Shown: positions 9,433 through 21,561, counted from the stretch's first letter. The stretch is DNA of 64,000 nucleotides from Oncomelania hupensis (GCA_036898135.1 CM072511.1:30930186-30994185); one strand, 5' to 3'. Numbers and translations: made by a program. The notes: generated by a model not told the origin, from the sequence alone.

Positions 9433-11535
9433 AACAAAATGGAGTCCAATAGTAATAAGGTATTGACATTTTAGCACTCTACTTTTCATTCAACATCTAA
9501 TGTTACTGGGTCTCGTTTTTATAGGTCAGGTAGGCTAATACTCCAGTCCAGCTCGTTATAAAGTCATCAGAAGTCCGGCTTACAAAATAAGGTATTTGCA
9601 CAACACTGTGTGCACACTGCGTAGCTGAGACAAACCGAAGCTTCCGTTCGTCTCCCTACCAATCTCTGCACCTGGTCGTAGAATTTGAGAGATTTAGCTG
9701 CAATCCTGATTTAGTCCTTGTAATAATAAAACCACACACACAAACTAGAAGAAACAACAACCCACTTTTATAGCTAGTGATGTGTGCTGTATAGAACAGA
9801 CATTTGTGCACAGAAGAACAGTTGTAAATGAGAAAATACTCGTTCTTTCCAAATAATATAACGAATTGTGTCGCTGAAACATCCGGAACATTCTGGAACT
9901 AAAAATAGCAGCTACCAAAGCCGTTAAGAGAAAACAACAAATAACAATAACTGCTTTGACAGATTTTTCGTTTTAGGTTGATGAAACAGACCCTATCCTA
10001 ACCTGGACACCAAAGATACACCCTTCAGCTTCGTTGTTCCCTCACAAATAGGGTCACAGGTCACACGGCTACGGTATTCGATGTACCGTTAATCAGGGGA
10101 AAGCACTCCCCGTCAGAACCGAACCTGAAAATTCAAATTAAAGCGGCTTGTTCGTTTTGTGGGCTTTCGTTGATCAAATCAGCCGCTATAGTTTGAATGT
10201 CATTTATCATCGTGTAATGTAATAACAATGCGAATTTTAAGATTAAACCCGTTTTCGCCAAAAGTAAACAAAGCCTTCGAATTCAAGCTACCTGACCAGC
10301 AGCAGAAACAAGTGGCGGAGCCAGGGTAAGCCTCGATTTGTCTCCGCTGCACAGTGCGTGCCGGCTCTTCACAACAAGCTATTGGCACAAAACGTACTCT
10401 ACTATATGCACTCGTTGGCTCTACTAAGTTCTTCTTGATCATTGCACACGCAACTGTCAGTGTTGCTCTGTGGAGTTCAGTGCCAGTATTATGTCACTCT
10501 GTACCCTGTCAACGGTCAAAGTCCTCTGAGGCACGACATTTTCTGTGTGTAGAAAGTTTACGCAGAAACCAGCCTATTAGCGACTTTGGATGATGATGGT
10601 TTGGACCTTCAAAACATAATGATACAAGACTGATCGAATAGCAATCACCCCAGTCTGTAAAGGGATATATAAACACCAGGCTATTTTGAGGATCACTCAA
10701 TTCAACTAGGAAAAGAAAATGTACTGCCATCACGAAGATGGACAGAAGAGAAAAAATAGAGAGTTCTCTAACGAATCTATTGTTCAGGTTTAGCATTTGA
10801 ATGGTTAAATCTAAAAACACCGCACAGTAATCACTCCAGTTTCGCTCACCCATTGGTAAATGGGTACCTGAGGCAATAGCGTCGTGGTTTTTTTTTAAAT
10901 CCTAAAATTGTTTCTTTAAGCATAGTCGAGCTCGGTTACCTGTATGGGTGGGGACGGTTAGAACACCTACTTTGAAGTAACCACTGAAAGAAATAACAGA
11001 TTGCAATTAACAGCGGACAGCACACACCCAGTTAAACCAAGCCCTCATCAGTTAACTCACCCCTCATTGAGAAACAGACAAAGGAAACAGCTAGAAAGGG
11101 GACAATTAATAGGCATCGCCCTAAGAAATCTGGTTAAGGGAAAAGAGACGGGCCTAACGCTTCTCTAGCTATGTCTGCCCTTTGAGAGGGTGTCCATTTG
11201 GAACTTCGGAATGAAACGAAACAATCCTCACTGTTCATCCATATGGGTATGTGGTTCGATTCTCTTGAAAACCGGGGAAGACAAAACAGCTATGGAGTTG
11301 ATCCTCGAGATGGGTGCTGACATTACAAAGCTAGCCATGGAAAAAAGGAGGTCTCTGACGCCTCTTTTCCATTTAACCCCCCCCCCACCCACCCCGACCT
11401 TCACCTCCTCCCTACCACTCCTTACCGATCCTTTATCTTTGTCAATAACATTATTATTATGTCAAGCTTGCAAGATCTATGCTCTGTTGCTCAGTCCGTC
11501 TCGTTAACTCGATTTTTCTTCTTAACAAACTAGCC
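9433..11535. other. About 2 kb of unassigned DNA
   Basis: I found no protein trace, tRNA-like head, inverted termini or microsatellite of note. Short open frames here do not resemble known domains. A C-rich stretch lies at 11375-11395. Confidence 0.5.
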
Positions 11536-11785
11536 CTTAATCTAGTCCCTATCCTATCCTATCTTATCCCGTAACTCAAAGGTCGTTGGGGCACCACAGA
11601 TGATCGTTTAACCAGAGTACTCCATCTTTTTCTGTTCTCAGCAACCCTCATGGCTTCGTTCAGTGTCAAGCCAGTCCATTCTCGAATGTTGTCCTCCCAC
11701 CTCTTCTTCTGTCTCCCTCTTCTTCTACCTTCTTGCACCGTGCCTTGCAGGATGGTTTTTCCAGGTCTAATGCTCTTAATCTAGT
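11536..11785 (-). mobile_element. RTE-like LINE, copy B: 3' end with 11-bp target duplication
   Basis: Minus-strand 3' end, with the TATCC-type tail at 11547-11565 followed by the conserved terminal coding region (complement of WTGL and RWSML-like sequence). CTTAATCTAGT flanks it at 11536-11546 and 11775-11785, a perfect 11-bp target site duplication. So this is an independent, heavily 5'-truncated insertion of about 228 bp. Confidence 0.88.
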
Positions 11786-12396
11786 AATCAGAGTTAATTC
11801 ACTCAGCTGGAAATTGTACTCGACGAGATATCGCCCACAACATCAACAGCTCTCAATACTGTGGAGTCAAATAGTACCAGGAGCGGAAGGTTGTTATCTA
11901 ATAAAATTCTGGCCCCCCAAAAAAACACCAGTCAAACAAGTGGTCTATTTTGATCTTGCATCGTCGTCGTCATCTTCCATTAGCTCCATCCTACTCACAG
12001 AACCTGGTGACCGAACTAATAAAGACTTGCTCCATACCGTACGAGACTATCTGGGTGATAATATACTTTAGTGCTACCTTGAATAATGATTACTGAGAAA
12101 TCCTTCTATCTCTGGTTAACCAGAGCTTCATTGGGTACTGAAACACTGCATGTAGATAATAGCATAATATAGAAAATATTCTAACATTCTTCGGCGCGTT
12201 ATCGCACTTGCCTACCTGCACCTTGTGTTGTTGCACCTACCTTGTTGTGTTGACACACTGAGCGGGAAAAAACTCACCACTGCAAGCATGCAAGATGCTA
12301 TATAACCAAAGAGCTTAATGATAGAAAGAGGAGGAACTTGGTACAGAACCGCGAGACGAAATGTACGAGTTATGCTCCCTTGTCGACATGCTGAAA
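11786..12396. other. Unassigned, upstream of THAP exon
   Basis: No recognisable element. If the THAP exon belongs to a gene, its promoter and 5' UTR would lie here, but I see no clear TATA or CpG-rich block. Confidence 0.4.
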
Positions 12397-12535
12397 ATGG
12401 CTCGTGGCAGAAAGTCAAAAAGCGACCGAGTGAAACAGGGCGGTGACTTTTGCACAGCCATCAATTGCCATAATGCCAGATACAAGAAAAGTTGTGTTGG
12501 CAAGTCCTTTTTCAAATTTCAAGAGACAAAGAAAG
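12397..12535 (+). CDS. First exon of a THAP-domain protein (partial)
   Basis: Starting at ATG 12397 the frame gives MARGRKSKSDRVKQGG followed by FCTAINCHNARYKKSC and VGKSFFKFQETKK. It then meets G|GTAAAT at 12536, a plausible 5' splice site. THAP domains are C2CH zinc-binding DNA-binding modules (C-x2-4-C-x35-53-C-x2-H) with an FxKFP-like turn after the first cysteine pair. Here C-x4-C and FFKF are present, while the second half (Trp, Cys-x2-His) would be on a later exon that I could not find downstream. Basic residues before the domain are unusual but tolerated. It could be a host gene, or the N-terminus of a P-element-like or other THAP-containing transposase. The frame after 12535 is taken as intron. 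Confidence 0.5.
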
Positions 12536-13202
12536 GTAAATTGCAATTGAAAAACTTCATTTTTTTGGTGTTTGGTGCTAAGACCGCTGCAGTGTTGTTA
12601 GTGTTAAAACAATCGGAGAGCGGCTTCAATGATTCATGTTATACCTATGTGCTAAATCCAAAACAGTTTGCTTGCTGACAGTTTACGTTCAACAGGTCGC
12701 TCACTGTTTACGTTATTGCTAGGTTGTTTGACTATATTTGTGCTTATATTTCAAAAGTAGATGTCAGATTGGCAGTTTGGCTTCGTCAAACTGCTTATGT
12801 TAACAAGTTAAATTAGACTAAGTCTGTTTTCTCCTCGTGATCAAATACTGTGCAAGATAACCCATTACCTAGGCACAAAAATGGTCCTTGATCTGTTGTA
12901 ATCCCTTTTCGTTTGAGTGTAAACGGGAAAAAAAAATGTAATGTAGATACTCAGTCCTTGTTCTGATCTGTGAATTTCTGCGCATTAGATCTATATTGCG
13001 TGGAACGTTGTAGTCTAGGTTCTGATTGTTCTGTCTGATTAATTAATTATTTTCCATGAAGTGACTGATGTTATTAAGCCAGTGATGTGGGAGGTGAGAG
13101 GGTTGGGGGGTAGGGGGACACCTGATATAAATTAAATTCACACTATTAGTGAAACATTTTGTTATTATGCTTTATTGTGATTAATTGATTGAATGACAGA
13201 GC
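12536..13202. other. Unassigned, downstream of THAP exon
   Basis: Begins with a GT splice-donor-like site. I looked for a continuing THAP half (WxxxI, CSxHF) on the plus strand and did not see one. Confidence 0.4.
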
Positions 13203-13238
13203 TCTCTCTTCCCCCAACCCCCTCTCTCTCACTCTCTC

Positions 13239-13284
<46 letters not shown>
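13203..13284. repeat. (TC)n microsatellite
   Basis: TC-rich start with CCCCAACCCC then a pure TC run. Confidence 0.97.
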
Positions 13285-13286
<2 letters not shown>

Positions 13287-14116
13287 GATTACGCATTTAC
13301 ACAGTTTCGGATAAATGAAACAGTCTATCATGCATATTTTAATTTTAAAATATCTGTCGTTGATTAAAAAATAATAAATTCCAGGGCAGAAAACGAACCT
13401 ATGACATACACATATAAGCAGCATAAAAGCACCTAATAAATGTCAATAAGTAACCATAAACAAAAAACAAACAAAAAAAGACAGCAGTAGCGGAATGTTA
13501 ATAATAATGATGGTTAAAAGTTTGGTTTTTGCAAACGTTGCCATAAAAATGTTCTTTTGCAATGGCTTAGGCTCAATAAGTTACCACGCACAGATCATTC
13601 ATATAGCAGATGATGAAATATAGCCAGCCCGAGCAAAGGGAAATAATCCGTGAGAGCGTCTCGCATTTTTGTATAGGACATAATGGAAGGTCCCTTCTTT
13701 CCGTAATAAGCTCTTTGATATAACGCCCTGTCGACCATTTATTTTGAGAACCGCCAAGAGCGAAATAGCCGTTTTGGCAAAATTCAAAACAAGGCAGGCA
13801 CAATTTACTGTTATGGTACTCAGAATTTAATTCTTGCTGTAATAAAGTATTCATATTCACGTTCGTGTTTCGTAGCATGCTGCATAGTTCGCTAATCTTG
13901 CACACGAAACTACCAGTGCTGTTGATACTATCAAAATATCAAATTATATTATCAGCAGAGCAGCTTTTGCCATGATTGCTCTCTGCCCACTGAAAAAATA
14001 TGAGGACAAAAATATTGATAGTGAGCACGAAATGCGCGTACTAACCGGTTTGTTTGTCTGCAGAAATACTTAAAAATCTTTAAAGACGTTATTGTTAATA
14101 ATAATGATGATAATAG
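13285..14116. other. Unassigned AT-rich DNA
   Basis: No recognisable feature. The longest frame (minus, 13573-13905) does not resemble a known family. Confidence 0.45.
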
Positions 14117-14213
14117 TGAAGAAGAAGAAGAAGAAGAAGAAGAAGAAGAAGAAGAAGAAGAAGAAGAAGAAGAAGAAGAAGAAGAAGAAGAAGAAGAAGA
14201 AGAAGAAGAAGAA
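14117..14213. repeat. (GAA)n microsatellite
   Basis: More than 30 GAA units abut the truncated 5' edge of SINE-B. Confidence 0.97.
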
Positions 14214-14517
14214 GCGAACTTATGTGGCTTTGGTACGTGACTATTCAGGTCACCGAGGGTTTCCTCCGGGTACTCTGGTTTTCTCCATTCCTTTAATAAT
14301 GGTATTGGATGCAGTCAATCTAAACATTCCAAAAAATAAAAATATTCGATTTTCTTTCGCTCTTCTAATGGAGATCTACCTGCCTTTACACCACATGTTG
14401 GAGTGATAGATGTGTGTTGTGTGAGTGGGTGAAACATGTGAGCGTGCACGCTGGTACAGATCGCCGCGCTTTAAGCCTGATTGGAGATTTGTGGAAAGCG
14501 CATATACATGTATAGCA
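14214..14517 (+). mobile_element. SINE-B copy 1, headless
   Basis: It begins at the point just after the tRNA-like head in other copies (GCGAACTTATGTGG). It carries GTCACCGAGGGTTTCCTCC, AATGGTATTGGATGCAGTCA, CTGCCTTTACACCAC and GATCGCCGCGCTTTAAGCC, then AAAGCGCATATACATG and a long ATC/ATT tail. The head is replaced by the (GAA)n tract. Confidence 0.85.
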
Positions 14518-14711
<194 letters not shown>

Positions 14712-14877
14712 CTAAGTAGAAGGTTTACACATTTTTGGTGACAAGAGACACTTAAGTACGAAATGAACTATTTTAATGTTGTGAATAATATAAATACGAT
14801 TTCAAAAAAATATATGATCTATATAAACAGATTATGCTTATTGTGAGGAACGTCAACCTTTAGAGATTTCGGAGATT

Positions 14878-14922
14878 AAAACAGTTCAGTATCCTAAGAC
14901 CTTCAGTATCCTAAGACCTTGT
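14878..14922. repeat. 17-bp tandem duplication
   Basis: CAGTATCCTAAGACCTT occurs twice in direct succession. No other function is apparent. Confidence 0.9.
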
Positions 14923-15326
14923 AACAAATCTCATTGACATTTAAAATAACATTGAAATATAGCTCACGAGGTTAGAGGAAAAGACGGAGTTATCAAGTAA
15001 TGGAAGGAGATCTGATTGTATTTAACACAAATTTTATTGTTTCATCAATACGAGGTCAAACTGAACCCGAACTGTTAAAGTGCAGCGGTGACTAACGGAC
15101 CTCTGCCTGTTAATTTGTCTGCTTCTAGAATTTCCATCTGTCTCCATCAACCCCCCACCCTCCTCCCGACCCTGCCTACACATCCTTCGCCCCACCCCCC
15201 TATCCCCCGCCCTCCCTCCCACACTGATAATTTAATGACGATTTGGTCAAATATAATGGCTATTTTCAGAGCGAAAATAAATTGTAAACAATGCCAAAGT
15301 AACACGACAAACGAATGTTCGGCCCA

Positions 15327-15412
15327 CACACACACGCGCGCCTTCGCACACACACACACACACACACACCCACACACACACACACCCACGCACACACACT
15401 CACACACACTAA
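15327..15412. repeat. CA-rich microsatellite
   Basis: (CA)n with C- and T-containing interruptions. The strongly pyrimidine-skewed DNA on both sides holds no recognisable gene. Confidence 0.93.
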
Positions 15413-15882
15413 CTCCCTCCAATCCTCAACCACTCACACCCCTCCCAAAGAAGATTTGGCGTACCACCATTGCATCTGCAATCCACCCCACTCCAGTCCA
15501 ACCCCATCTACTTCCATCTCATCCCTTATCAAGCACGCAACATTAAAAAAATGTTTATAGTAACGCTTTCTGTGTCTGCAACGTTGGCGTGTCAAAAGGA
15601 AGTTGGCGATTGCATTATTGCGCGGTGGAAGAGCCAATGAACACTACAATAGCTGGCGTCTGTGCGCGAGGTAATTGACCGAACTGCTGCCCCAAGCAAC
15701 TTGCAGACTGCATCCCTACTTCCTTCCGACACAGTTTAGTTAGGCCTTGGACGTAGAATTGTTTTTATTATACCATAACGTTTTGTGGAGAGAGAGAGGG
15801 GGGGTGGTAGGGTGGGGGGTGGGGTAACACGTTAAAATTTGAACGAACTGCTTTCCCAAGTTGCAACAGAGTAACACCCCTT

Positions 15883-16180
15883 TCTCAAACTCGGATGAGA
15901 GTATAAGCCGAAGCCTAGTCATCGGTGCTGCGTACGCATTCCACTGCACAGACTTTATTAAAGATCCTGACGCTCATGTTGTAAACGGGTGATTGAATGC
16001 AAAGCTACTCAAATACACCAGCAAGCACAAGACCCCTTTCCTCCTTTTCTCCCCATCCTCGGACGCCCAGGACTGCATTGTGCTCAGTCGTCGTCTAGGC
16101 CGTCCTAAATCGGTCAGCGCCTTCATACGGAAAGGCGCCACAAAAAAAAACATTAAATACAGTCAATTAAATAAATAAGG
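15883..16180 (+). mobile_element. SINE-A copy 3, headless
   Basis: Retains CGGATGAGAGTATAAGCCGA, AAAGATCCTGACGCTCATGT, GACTGCATTGTGCTCAGTC and GGTCAGCGCC. The 3' end is diverged (GGAAAGGCGCCAC) with an A-rich tail. Confidence 0.8.
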
Positions 16181-16217
16181 ACTCGGACATAGATCTGCAA
16201 TTATTACAATACTGTTT

Positions 16218-16530
16218 TGGGCATTTCGTATACCCAACACGATGACCTGCTCACAGTGGTGAAGAAACGGAAACTCCGATGGTATGGCCACGTCACCAGA
16301 TCATCAGGCCTTGCAAAGACTATTCTGCAAGGCACAGTGCAAGGAGGTAGACGAAGAGGGAGACCGAAAAAGAGGTGGGAGGACAACATTCGAGAATGGA
16401 CTGGTTTGACACTGAGCGAAGCCATCAGGGCTGCTGAGGACAGAGAAAGATGGAGTATGCTGGTTAAACGATCAACTGTGGTGCCCTTACGACCTCCGGG
16501 TTACGGGACAGGATAGGATAGGATAGGTTT
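16218..16530 (+). mobile_element. RTE-like LINE, copy C: C-terminal end and tail
   Basis: The frame 16217-16516 encodes LLTVVKKRKLRWYGHVTR, SSGLAKTILQGTVQGGRRR, GRPKKRWEDNIREWTGLTL and a final WSMLVKRSTVVPLRPPGYG. It then gives way to GGATA repeats. This C-terminal tail is one of the best preserved in the window. A short deletion near 16236 removes about 40 bp relative to copy D. Confidence 0.9.
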
Positions 16531-16786
16531 TAATGATTAAATACGAGTACAAGAACAGTGGTCGACTCTAAGCAGCCACTGACTGAACTGCTGCTACCGA
16601 GGCAAGGAAATGTCACATGCGACAGAAAACTCGCAAGAGCTCTGCACTATGGAACGCTGAAAGCGTTTACTGAAGTGGTTGTTTGAAAACTAAATTCAAA
16701 GGCGCCTTTTATGGGCGATTTCTTGTCAGTCTTAACAGGCATTCTGAAGGACCAACCATCAAGACAAATTACAAAAAGCAAAAACA

Positions 16787-16812
16787 ACAACAACAACAAC
16801 AACAAAACAACA
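16787..16812. repeat. (CAA)n microsatellite
   Basis: Eight or nine CAA/ACA units in an A-rich context. Confidence 0.9.
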
Positions 16813-17286
16813 CCAGGCATACAAAATAGGATTATGACTACATTACATTAATATCAGTTGATTACATATGCCTCTCTATCCATAAATTTGGTGGTCAACG
16901 GCCGAACCAAACCAAACATTCAACGTGGCACATGCACACAGTCTGACAGCAGACGTAGGCCGTCGAAGCCTCTTCAATCTATCAATGAAGCCAGCCTTTC
17001 TTCCTTCAGGCTACATCCACACTTTGTCATCCAGACCATTCTACAAAACTCCATGTTCCAAAAATATAAACTATCAACACATGTTTTGTGGGTAACGGTT
17101 TAAGCGCATGCAGCAACATTAGGTAACTGAACATTTTATATTTGTGCAAGCAGGGTCATCTTTGTAAGGAAACCTCGCATTGGCAACAATGATACAGATG
17201 AGAAACACTCATATAAAAGAGGATTTAGCCTTCAGACAGGAGGACCCTTTGACAATATCCATTGTCGGAATCTTTGAAGTTTCCGC
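16813..17286. other. Unassigned
   Basis: No signature recognised. Confidence 0.45.
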
Positions 17287-17289
17287 TTA

Positions 17290-17475
17290 AGGCCTGTCTT
17301 AATTGGAAGAGTCGTGGAAGTTCACGAACCTTTTTTCGTGGTTCTCAGATCCCAAAACTAAGGTCCTGAGCCTTTTCTTTTTGTTTGCTTGTTTGTCCAA
17401 AAGATTCAGGAACGGGATGTGATAACCTCAAAAAACATTCTTAAACCTTCCACAAACCTTCGAATTAATAGACCA
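17290..17475. mobile_element. Foldback MITE, family M2, copy 1
   Basis: A 186-bp imperfect palindrome. The left arm GGCCTGTCTTAATTGGAAGA pairs with the right-arm reverse complement TGGTCTATTAATTCGAAGG, and the arms continue as GTGGAAGTT. TTA flanks each side (17287-17289, 17476-17478). A relative lies at 42465-42650. The TTA duplication and GGCC..GTC terminus suggest PIF/Harbinger. Confidence 0.72.
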
Positions 17476-17648
17476 TTATGAATCTTTGAAGATAGCGTTG
17501 TATTGCGTTTTTCATGTTAAATACTGTCGCTGACCAAATTCTACTCAAAACTGTTTATAAGATATAATTACTGGCGAAAACCCGTCGCAGTCGTAATTAC
17601 GAAACTATCATGAGAAGTGGTGTCCCTGTAAAAGCTTCCCTGAACTTT

Positions 17649-17677
17649 GTTGTTGTTGTTGTTGTTGTTGTTGTTAT
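17649..17677. repeat. (GTT)n microsatellite
   Basis: Nine GTT units. Confidence 0.95.
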
Positions 17678-17756
17678 GCTACGTATTACTTGAAAATCGC
17701 CTAGCGTCATAATTTCTGGATTGGCACAATGTCATGAACATGTGCAGGGGAAATCT

Positions 17757-18232
17757 TCCTATCCTATCCTATCCTATCCTATCCCGTAACTCGGAGGTCG
17801 TAAGGGGCACCACAGATGATCGTTTAACCAGCGTACTCCATCTTTCCATGATTGTTTCGCTCAGTGTCAAGCCAGTCCATTCTTGAATGTTGTCCTCCCA
17901 CCTCTTTTTCGGTCTCCCTCTTCTTCAACCTCCTTGTACTGTGCCTTGCAGGATGGTCTTTGCAAGACCTGATGATCTGCTGACGTGGCCATACCATCGG
18001 AGTTTCCGTTTTTTCACCACGGTGAGCAAGTCATCGTGTTGTCCAATGGCTTGTGTGATGGTCTTTCGGACTTCGTCGTTAGTTATGTGTTGGGTATAGT
18101 AAATTCCCAGAAGTCTTCTGTAGCACCTCATCTCCATGCTTTGTATTCTTCGTTGTAGATCTGCTGTGAGGGTCCATGTTTCGCAAGCATATAGGAAGAT
18201 GGAGATGACAAGGGAGCGCAGCCGTCTTACCT
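17757..18232 (-). mobile_element. RTE-like LINE, copy D: C-terminal third and tail
   Basis: The tail TATCCTATCC at 17757 is followed on the complement by sequence encoding LVISIFLYACETWTLTADL, MRCYRRLLGIYYTQHI, TNDEVRKTITQAIGQHDD, LLTVVKKRKLRWYGHV and SSGLAKTILQGTVQGG, with a frameshift before the terminal segment. The 5' end stops at an A8-10 tract near 18232, which may be a recombination or truncation point. Confidence 0.9.
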
Positions 18233-18897
18233 TTAAAAAAAAAAGGGGGTAATTCTTCAGTCGGACAATAACACAAAGTGTCCACATAATTCGTTTTATA
18301 CTTGCAAAGATGCTCAAGGGGCACGCCACCAAGATATCGGTGAAAGAGAGGAAGGAGGTGGGTGAGTGGAGAGGGGGAAGGCCGGGGGTAGGGAAGGTGA
18401 CATATTTTACTTCAGTCAAGGTTAAATTTCAAAAACGAAATTACACCGCACAACTTCTTACTATAATATGTGAAAATATTTTGCAGGCAAAAACTGTATC
18501 CTGCGACTACATTGCGCGATCAACTACTTTTATACTACATCGCGTCACTGTAACATTTGAACAGTACAGTGAATTTTCAGTATTCAGAGGCCCATGGTGC
18601 GGACTGGTACAGTATTTCACCGACAGCTTTTGACTTGTGCGACTTCCTTTCGCGATCAGCTATTTGGTATACCACATCAGCTAACTAAAACATTGTACTG
18701 GACGGTGCAACACCGACTTAATGTGACAGACTCTTGAGGCCCCAGTTGGCAGACTGCAGCATGCAATGTTCTGACAGCTTTCTGTCTACAAGCTGCCATT
18801 GCCCACAAAACCTTGCTAAAATGATAAGGCAATCCAATTTGCGTTCCTCCACCGATGTTTGCGTTCATTTTTGTTCTTTCTTACTTTCTTAAACAAA
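18233..18897. other. Unassigned
   Basis: No recognisable gene or element. GCGATCA.CTA..T recurs at about 18512 and 18652, possibly an internal repeat of an old element. Confidence 0.4.
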
Positions 18898-19030
18898 AAA
18901 GGAAAGGAGAGACATTTAGGAGAGAAAAAAAAAGAAAGAAAGGAACGCAAGAACAAAAAGATCAGGAAAGAAACTGACACAAACCAAGAAAGAAAGAACG
19001 AATTCAAGAACGAATGAAAGAAAGAATACG
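18898..19030. repeat. Polypurine GAAA-rich tract
   Basis: Imperfect GAAA/GAAC repeats on the plus strand; low complexity. Confidence 0.85.
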
Positions 19031-19139
19031 AAACAAGACGAACATGATAATACGAAACCAACATCTTCCATATGATTTCGTACATAATAAAGTACAATAC
19101 TGAATGCTATATACGCGATTTTCCACAAATCACCAATCA

Positions 19140-19470
19140 GAATCAAAGAGCGGCGATCTGTACCACACATACCAACATACGAACTCACATGTTTCACCCA
19201 CTCTCACACACTCAACACCCACACACACATCCATCACCCAAACATGTGGTGTAAAGGGAGGGAAACCGCTTTCAGAAGAAGGAAAGGATTAAAAAAATAG
19301 ATTGCCTCCAGTACCATGATTTAAAGGATGGAGGAAACCGGAGTACCCGGGCAGAACTCTCGGTGACCTGAATAGTCTCGTACCTAAGTCACATGTGTTC
19401 GTCCATTCGAACCCGCGAATTTCGGCATAGGAAACCGGCGACTAATCCACTGCGCCACCAGGCCACCCCA
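19140..19470 (-). mobile_element. SINE-B copy 2, near full length
   Basis: The reverse complement begins GGTGGCCTGGTGGCGCAGTG, with a B-box GGGTTCGAATGG at the expected distance. It then carries TGTGACTTAGGTACGAGACT, GTCACCGAGAGTTCTGCCC, AAAGCGG-region and GATCGCCGCTCTTTG. Compared with 29394-29790 it has small insertions in the middle. Confidence 0.87.
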
Positions 19471-19574
19471 AGTGTCATTTCGTAAATATTAATGTAAGAT
19501 TTCGTACACAGTAAAGTATACAGGTTTAACAATATTACTGTTCGATGTACATTCCAATCCCCTCACGTTTTGAA

Positions 19575-19596
19575 AAAAAAAAAAAAAAAAAAAACT
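19575..19596. repeat. Poly(A) run followed by poly(T)
   Basis: An A22-type run, then C and T9, can form a hairpin. It may be two old retroelement tails facing each other. Confidence 0.8.
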
Positions 19597-19649
19597 TTTT
19601 TTTTAATAAGAAAAGGAAGGGAAACGATTTGTTTGTGTGTAATAGTACA

Positions 19650-19666
19650 ACAACAACAACAACCAC

Positions 19667-19737
<71 letters not shown>

Positions 19738-19738
19738 G
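19650..19738. repeat. (CAA)n/(TAA)n microsatellite
   Basis: The expanded tail of the following minus-strand SINE 3' end. Confidence 0.96.
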
Positions 19739-19812
19739 GATAAGGATATTTATATAGCGCTTTTTCCCAATGAACAATATCAGTTCAAAGCGCATTCATT
19801 CTAAACATCCGG
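19739..19812 (-). mobile_element. SINE 3' end fragment (family unassigned)
   Basis: The complement reads CGCTTTGAACTGATATTG and then AAAGCGCTATATAAATATCC before the (TTA)n tail. Only the 3' end remains. Confidence 0.6.
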
Positions 19813-20490
19813 CTTCATACAAAATAAAATCAGACACTTGCTAACGAATAAGAGACGAGGGAGGGAGGGAGGAGGGGAGAGCTAAGGAAGGGTGATGGGG
19901 TGGGTGGTGGTGGTGGTCTGAATCAAAACAAAACCAAAACAAATGGAGGAATGACGACGACAATGATGATGGGAGGCAAGATGTGTGTGGAAAGGGGAGG
20001 GGGAGGTAGTGGGAAAGAGGGAAGCAATTATTAATTTCTGTTAGTGTAGGCTTAGTTCTTTTGTCAATTCTTGTCTGAGAAAAAGAAAATGAAAACAAAA
20101 TGGAAAAAAAAGAAACAAAGCAAAAGTTAGACCAACAAAACAAATTTTAAAACAAAACAAAAAAAGAAAACTAATAAGAGAAGCAAATCAAAGAAAACAA
20201 CAAACAAAAAACCATAGGTAAACACACAAAAAAGACAAAAAATAGACAAAAATATAACAAAATATTAAAATTGAAAGAAACAAACAGTTTGTGTTTTTTT
20301 TTTATTAAAAATAGTATTAATGCTTCGCAATGACGCCACACGATGGATTCATATGTTTCCGAACTGGAAGACGCATGTTTTTAGAGAGGCCTTTTCTTAG
20401 GCGTCATGAGTGAGTGTTGTTTGTTATTTTTGGTGTTGGGATGTGTATGTTGTTGTTTGTTATTGACCAATGTACGCATGTTGTGTTTAC
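19813..20490. other. Unassigned, purine-rich
   Basis: G-rich then A-rich low-complexity DNA; no gene recognised. Confidence 0.5.
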
Positions 20491-20494
20491 ATTT

Positions 20495-20565
20495 GTTTGT
20501 GTAAAGCGCTTCGTGGTTTTGGAAAGCGCTGTATAAATTGCCTGTTATTATTATTATATTATTAA
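20495..20565 (+). mobile_element. SINE 3' end fragment
   Basis: GTAAAGCGCTTCGTGG and AAAGCGCTGTATAAATTG followed by (TTA)n: the same 3' logic as other SINEs here, without a head. Confidence 0.55.
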
Positions 20566-20966
20566 AAGCAGAATAAAGACATGAAGAAAAAAAGGAAATA
20601 GACAAGTAAGTACACCAGTATTTCTGCAGGGGTTGATGATATCCGTTTTCTTTATTTCACATTGGGAGACAGAATGAAATAAACTACAAAAAAAGAAAGA
20701 AGAAAAACCATGTCTGTTATAATTGCTGTTTGCTGTGCTGTAAATTCTTCATTGGGTCCTTATTTGAATGGGAAGACAGGAAGCTTCAAAGGGAGAAAGG
20801 AAGGCGGAAAGGAAGGGACGAATGAAAGAACGAAAAAAAGGAGATGAAGCAAGGAAGGAACGAAAGAAAGAAAGAAAAAAAGACAAAAAACAAAATCTGT
20901 ATCGGATTAGATACCTGCTATGCCTTCTCTTTTCCTCTGTTGGAAACGAAGGAGTAATTTAAAAGG

Positions 20967-20970
<4 letters not shown>

Positions 20971-21040
<70 letters not shown>

Positions 21041-21074
21041 AACAAATGCAGATTGATGGAAAGAAATACATTAG

Positions 21075-21147
<73 letters not shown>

Positions 21148-21170
21148 GCAGATTGATGGAAAGAAATAAA

Positions 21171-21245
<75 letters not shown>

Positions 21246-21275
21246 ATGCAGAGTGATGGAAGGAAATACATTAAA
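20971..21275. repeat. Compound minisatellite: (GA)n plus 34-bp spacer, 100-bp period
   Basis: The spacer AATGCAGATTGATGGAAAG starts at 21045, 21145 and 21245, exactly 100 bp apart. It is separated each time by about 66 bases of pure GA. A microsatellite and its flank have been amplified together. Frames of Arg-Glu or Ser-Leu repeats are artefacts. Confidence 0.96.
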
Positions 21276-21561
21276 TAGGACACTCAAATAAATCGATGTG
21301 CGTCAGGAGTTCTTGCTTCTATCTTTCGGCAACGCTACCTAAAGCCACAAAAGAGTGAAACCCCAATTTTAACATTTTTGCATCACGTGTGCTTTTGCTT
21401 TTTGTTTAAAAAAACATATTCGTTAACAGTTTCTTTTTAGAAAGTGCAAGGCACTCGAAATCATGCCACCAGAATCGGGAAGATTTTTCCCCAGAAATAT
21501 TGTTCCACCCTTTCTTTCTTTATTTAATTTTCTTTTCTTTCTTTATTTCTTTATTTCTATC
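21276..21561. other. Unassigned
   Basis: No recognised feature; becomes T-rich toward the next microsatellite. Confidence 0.45.

Noticed and set aside
13573..13905. 110-codon minus-strand frame as a gene
   Set aside because: Composition is not gene-like and no domain or splice signal is visible.
14117..14213. (GAA)n as an intronic disease-type expansion in a gene
   Set aside because: No gene is present around it; it simply abuts a truncated SINE.
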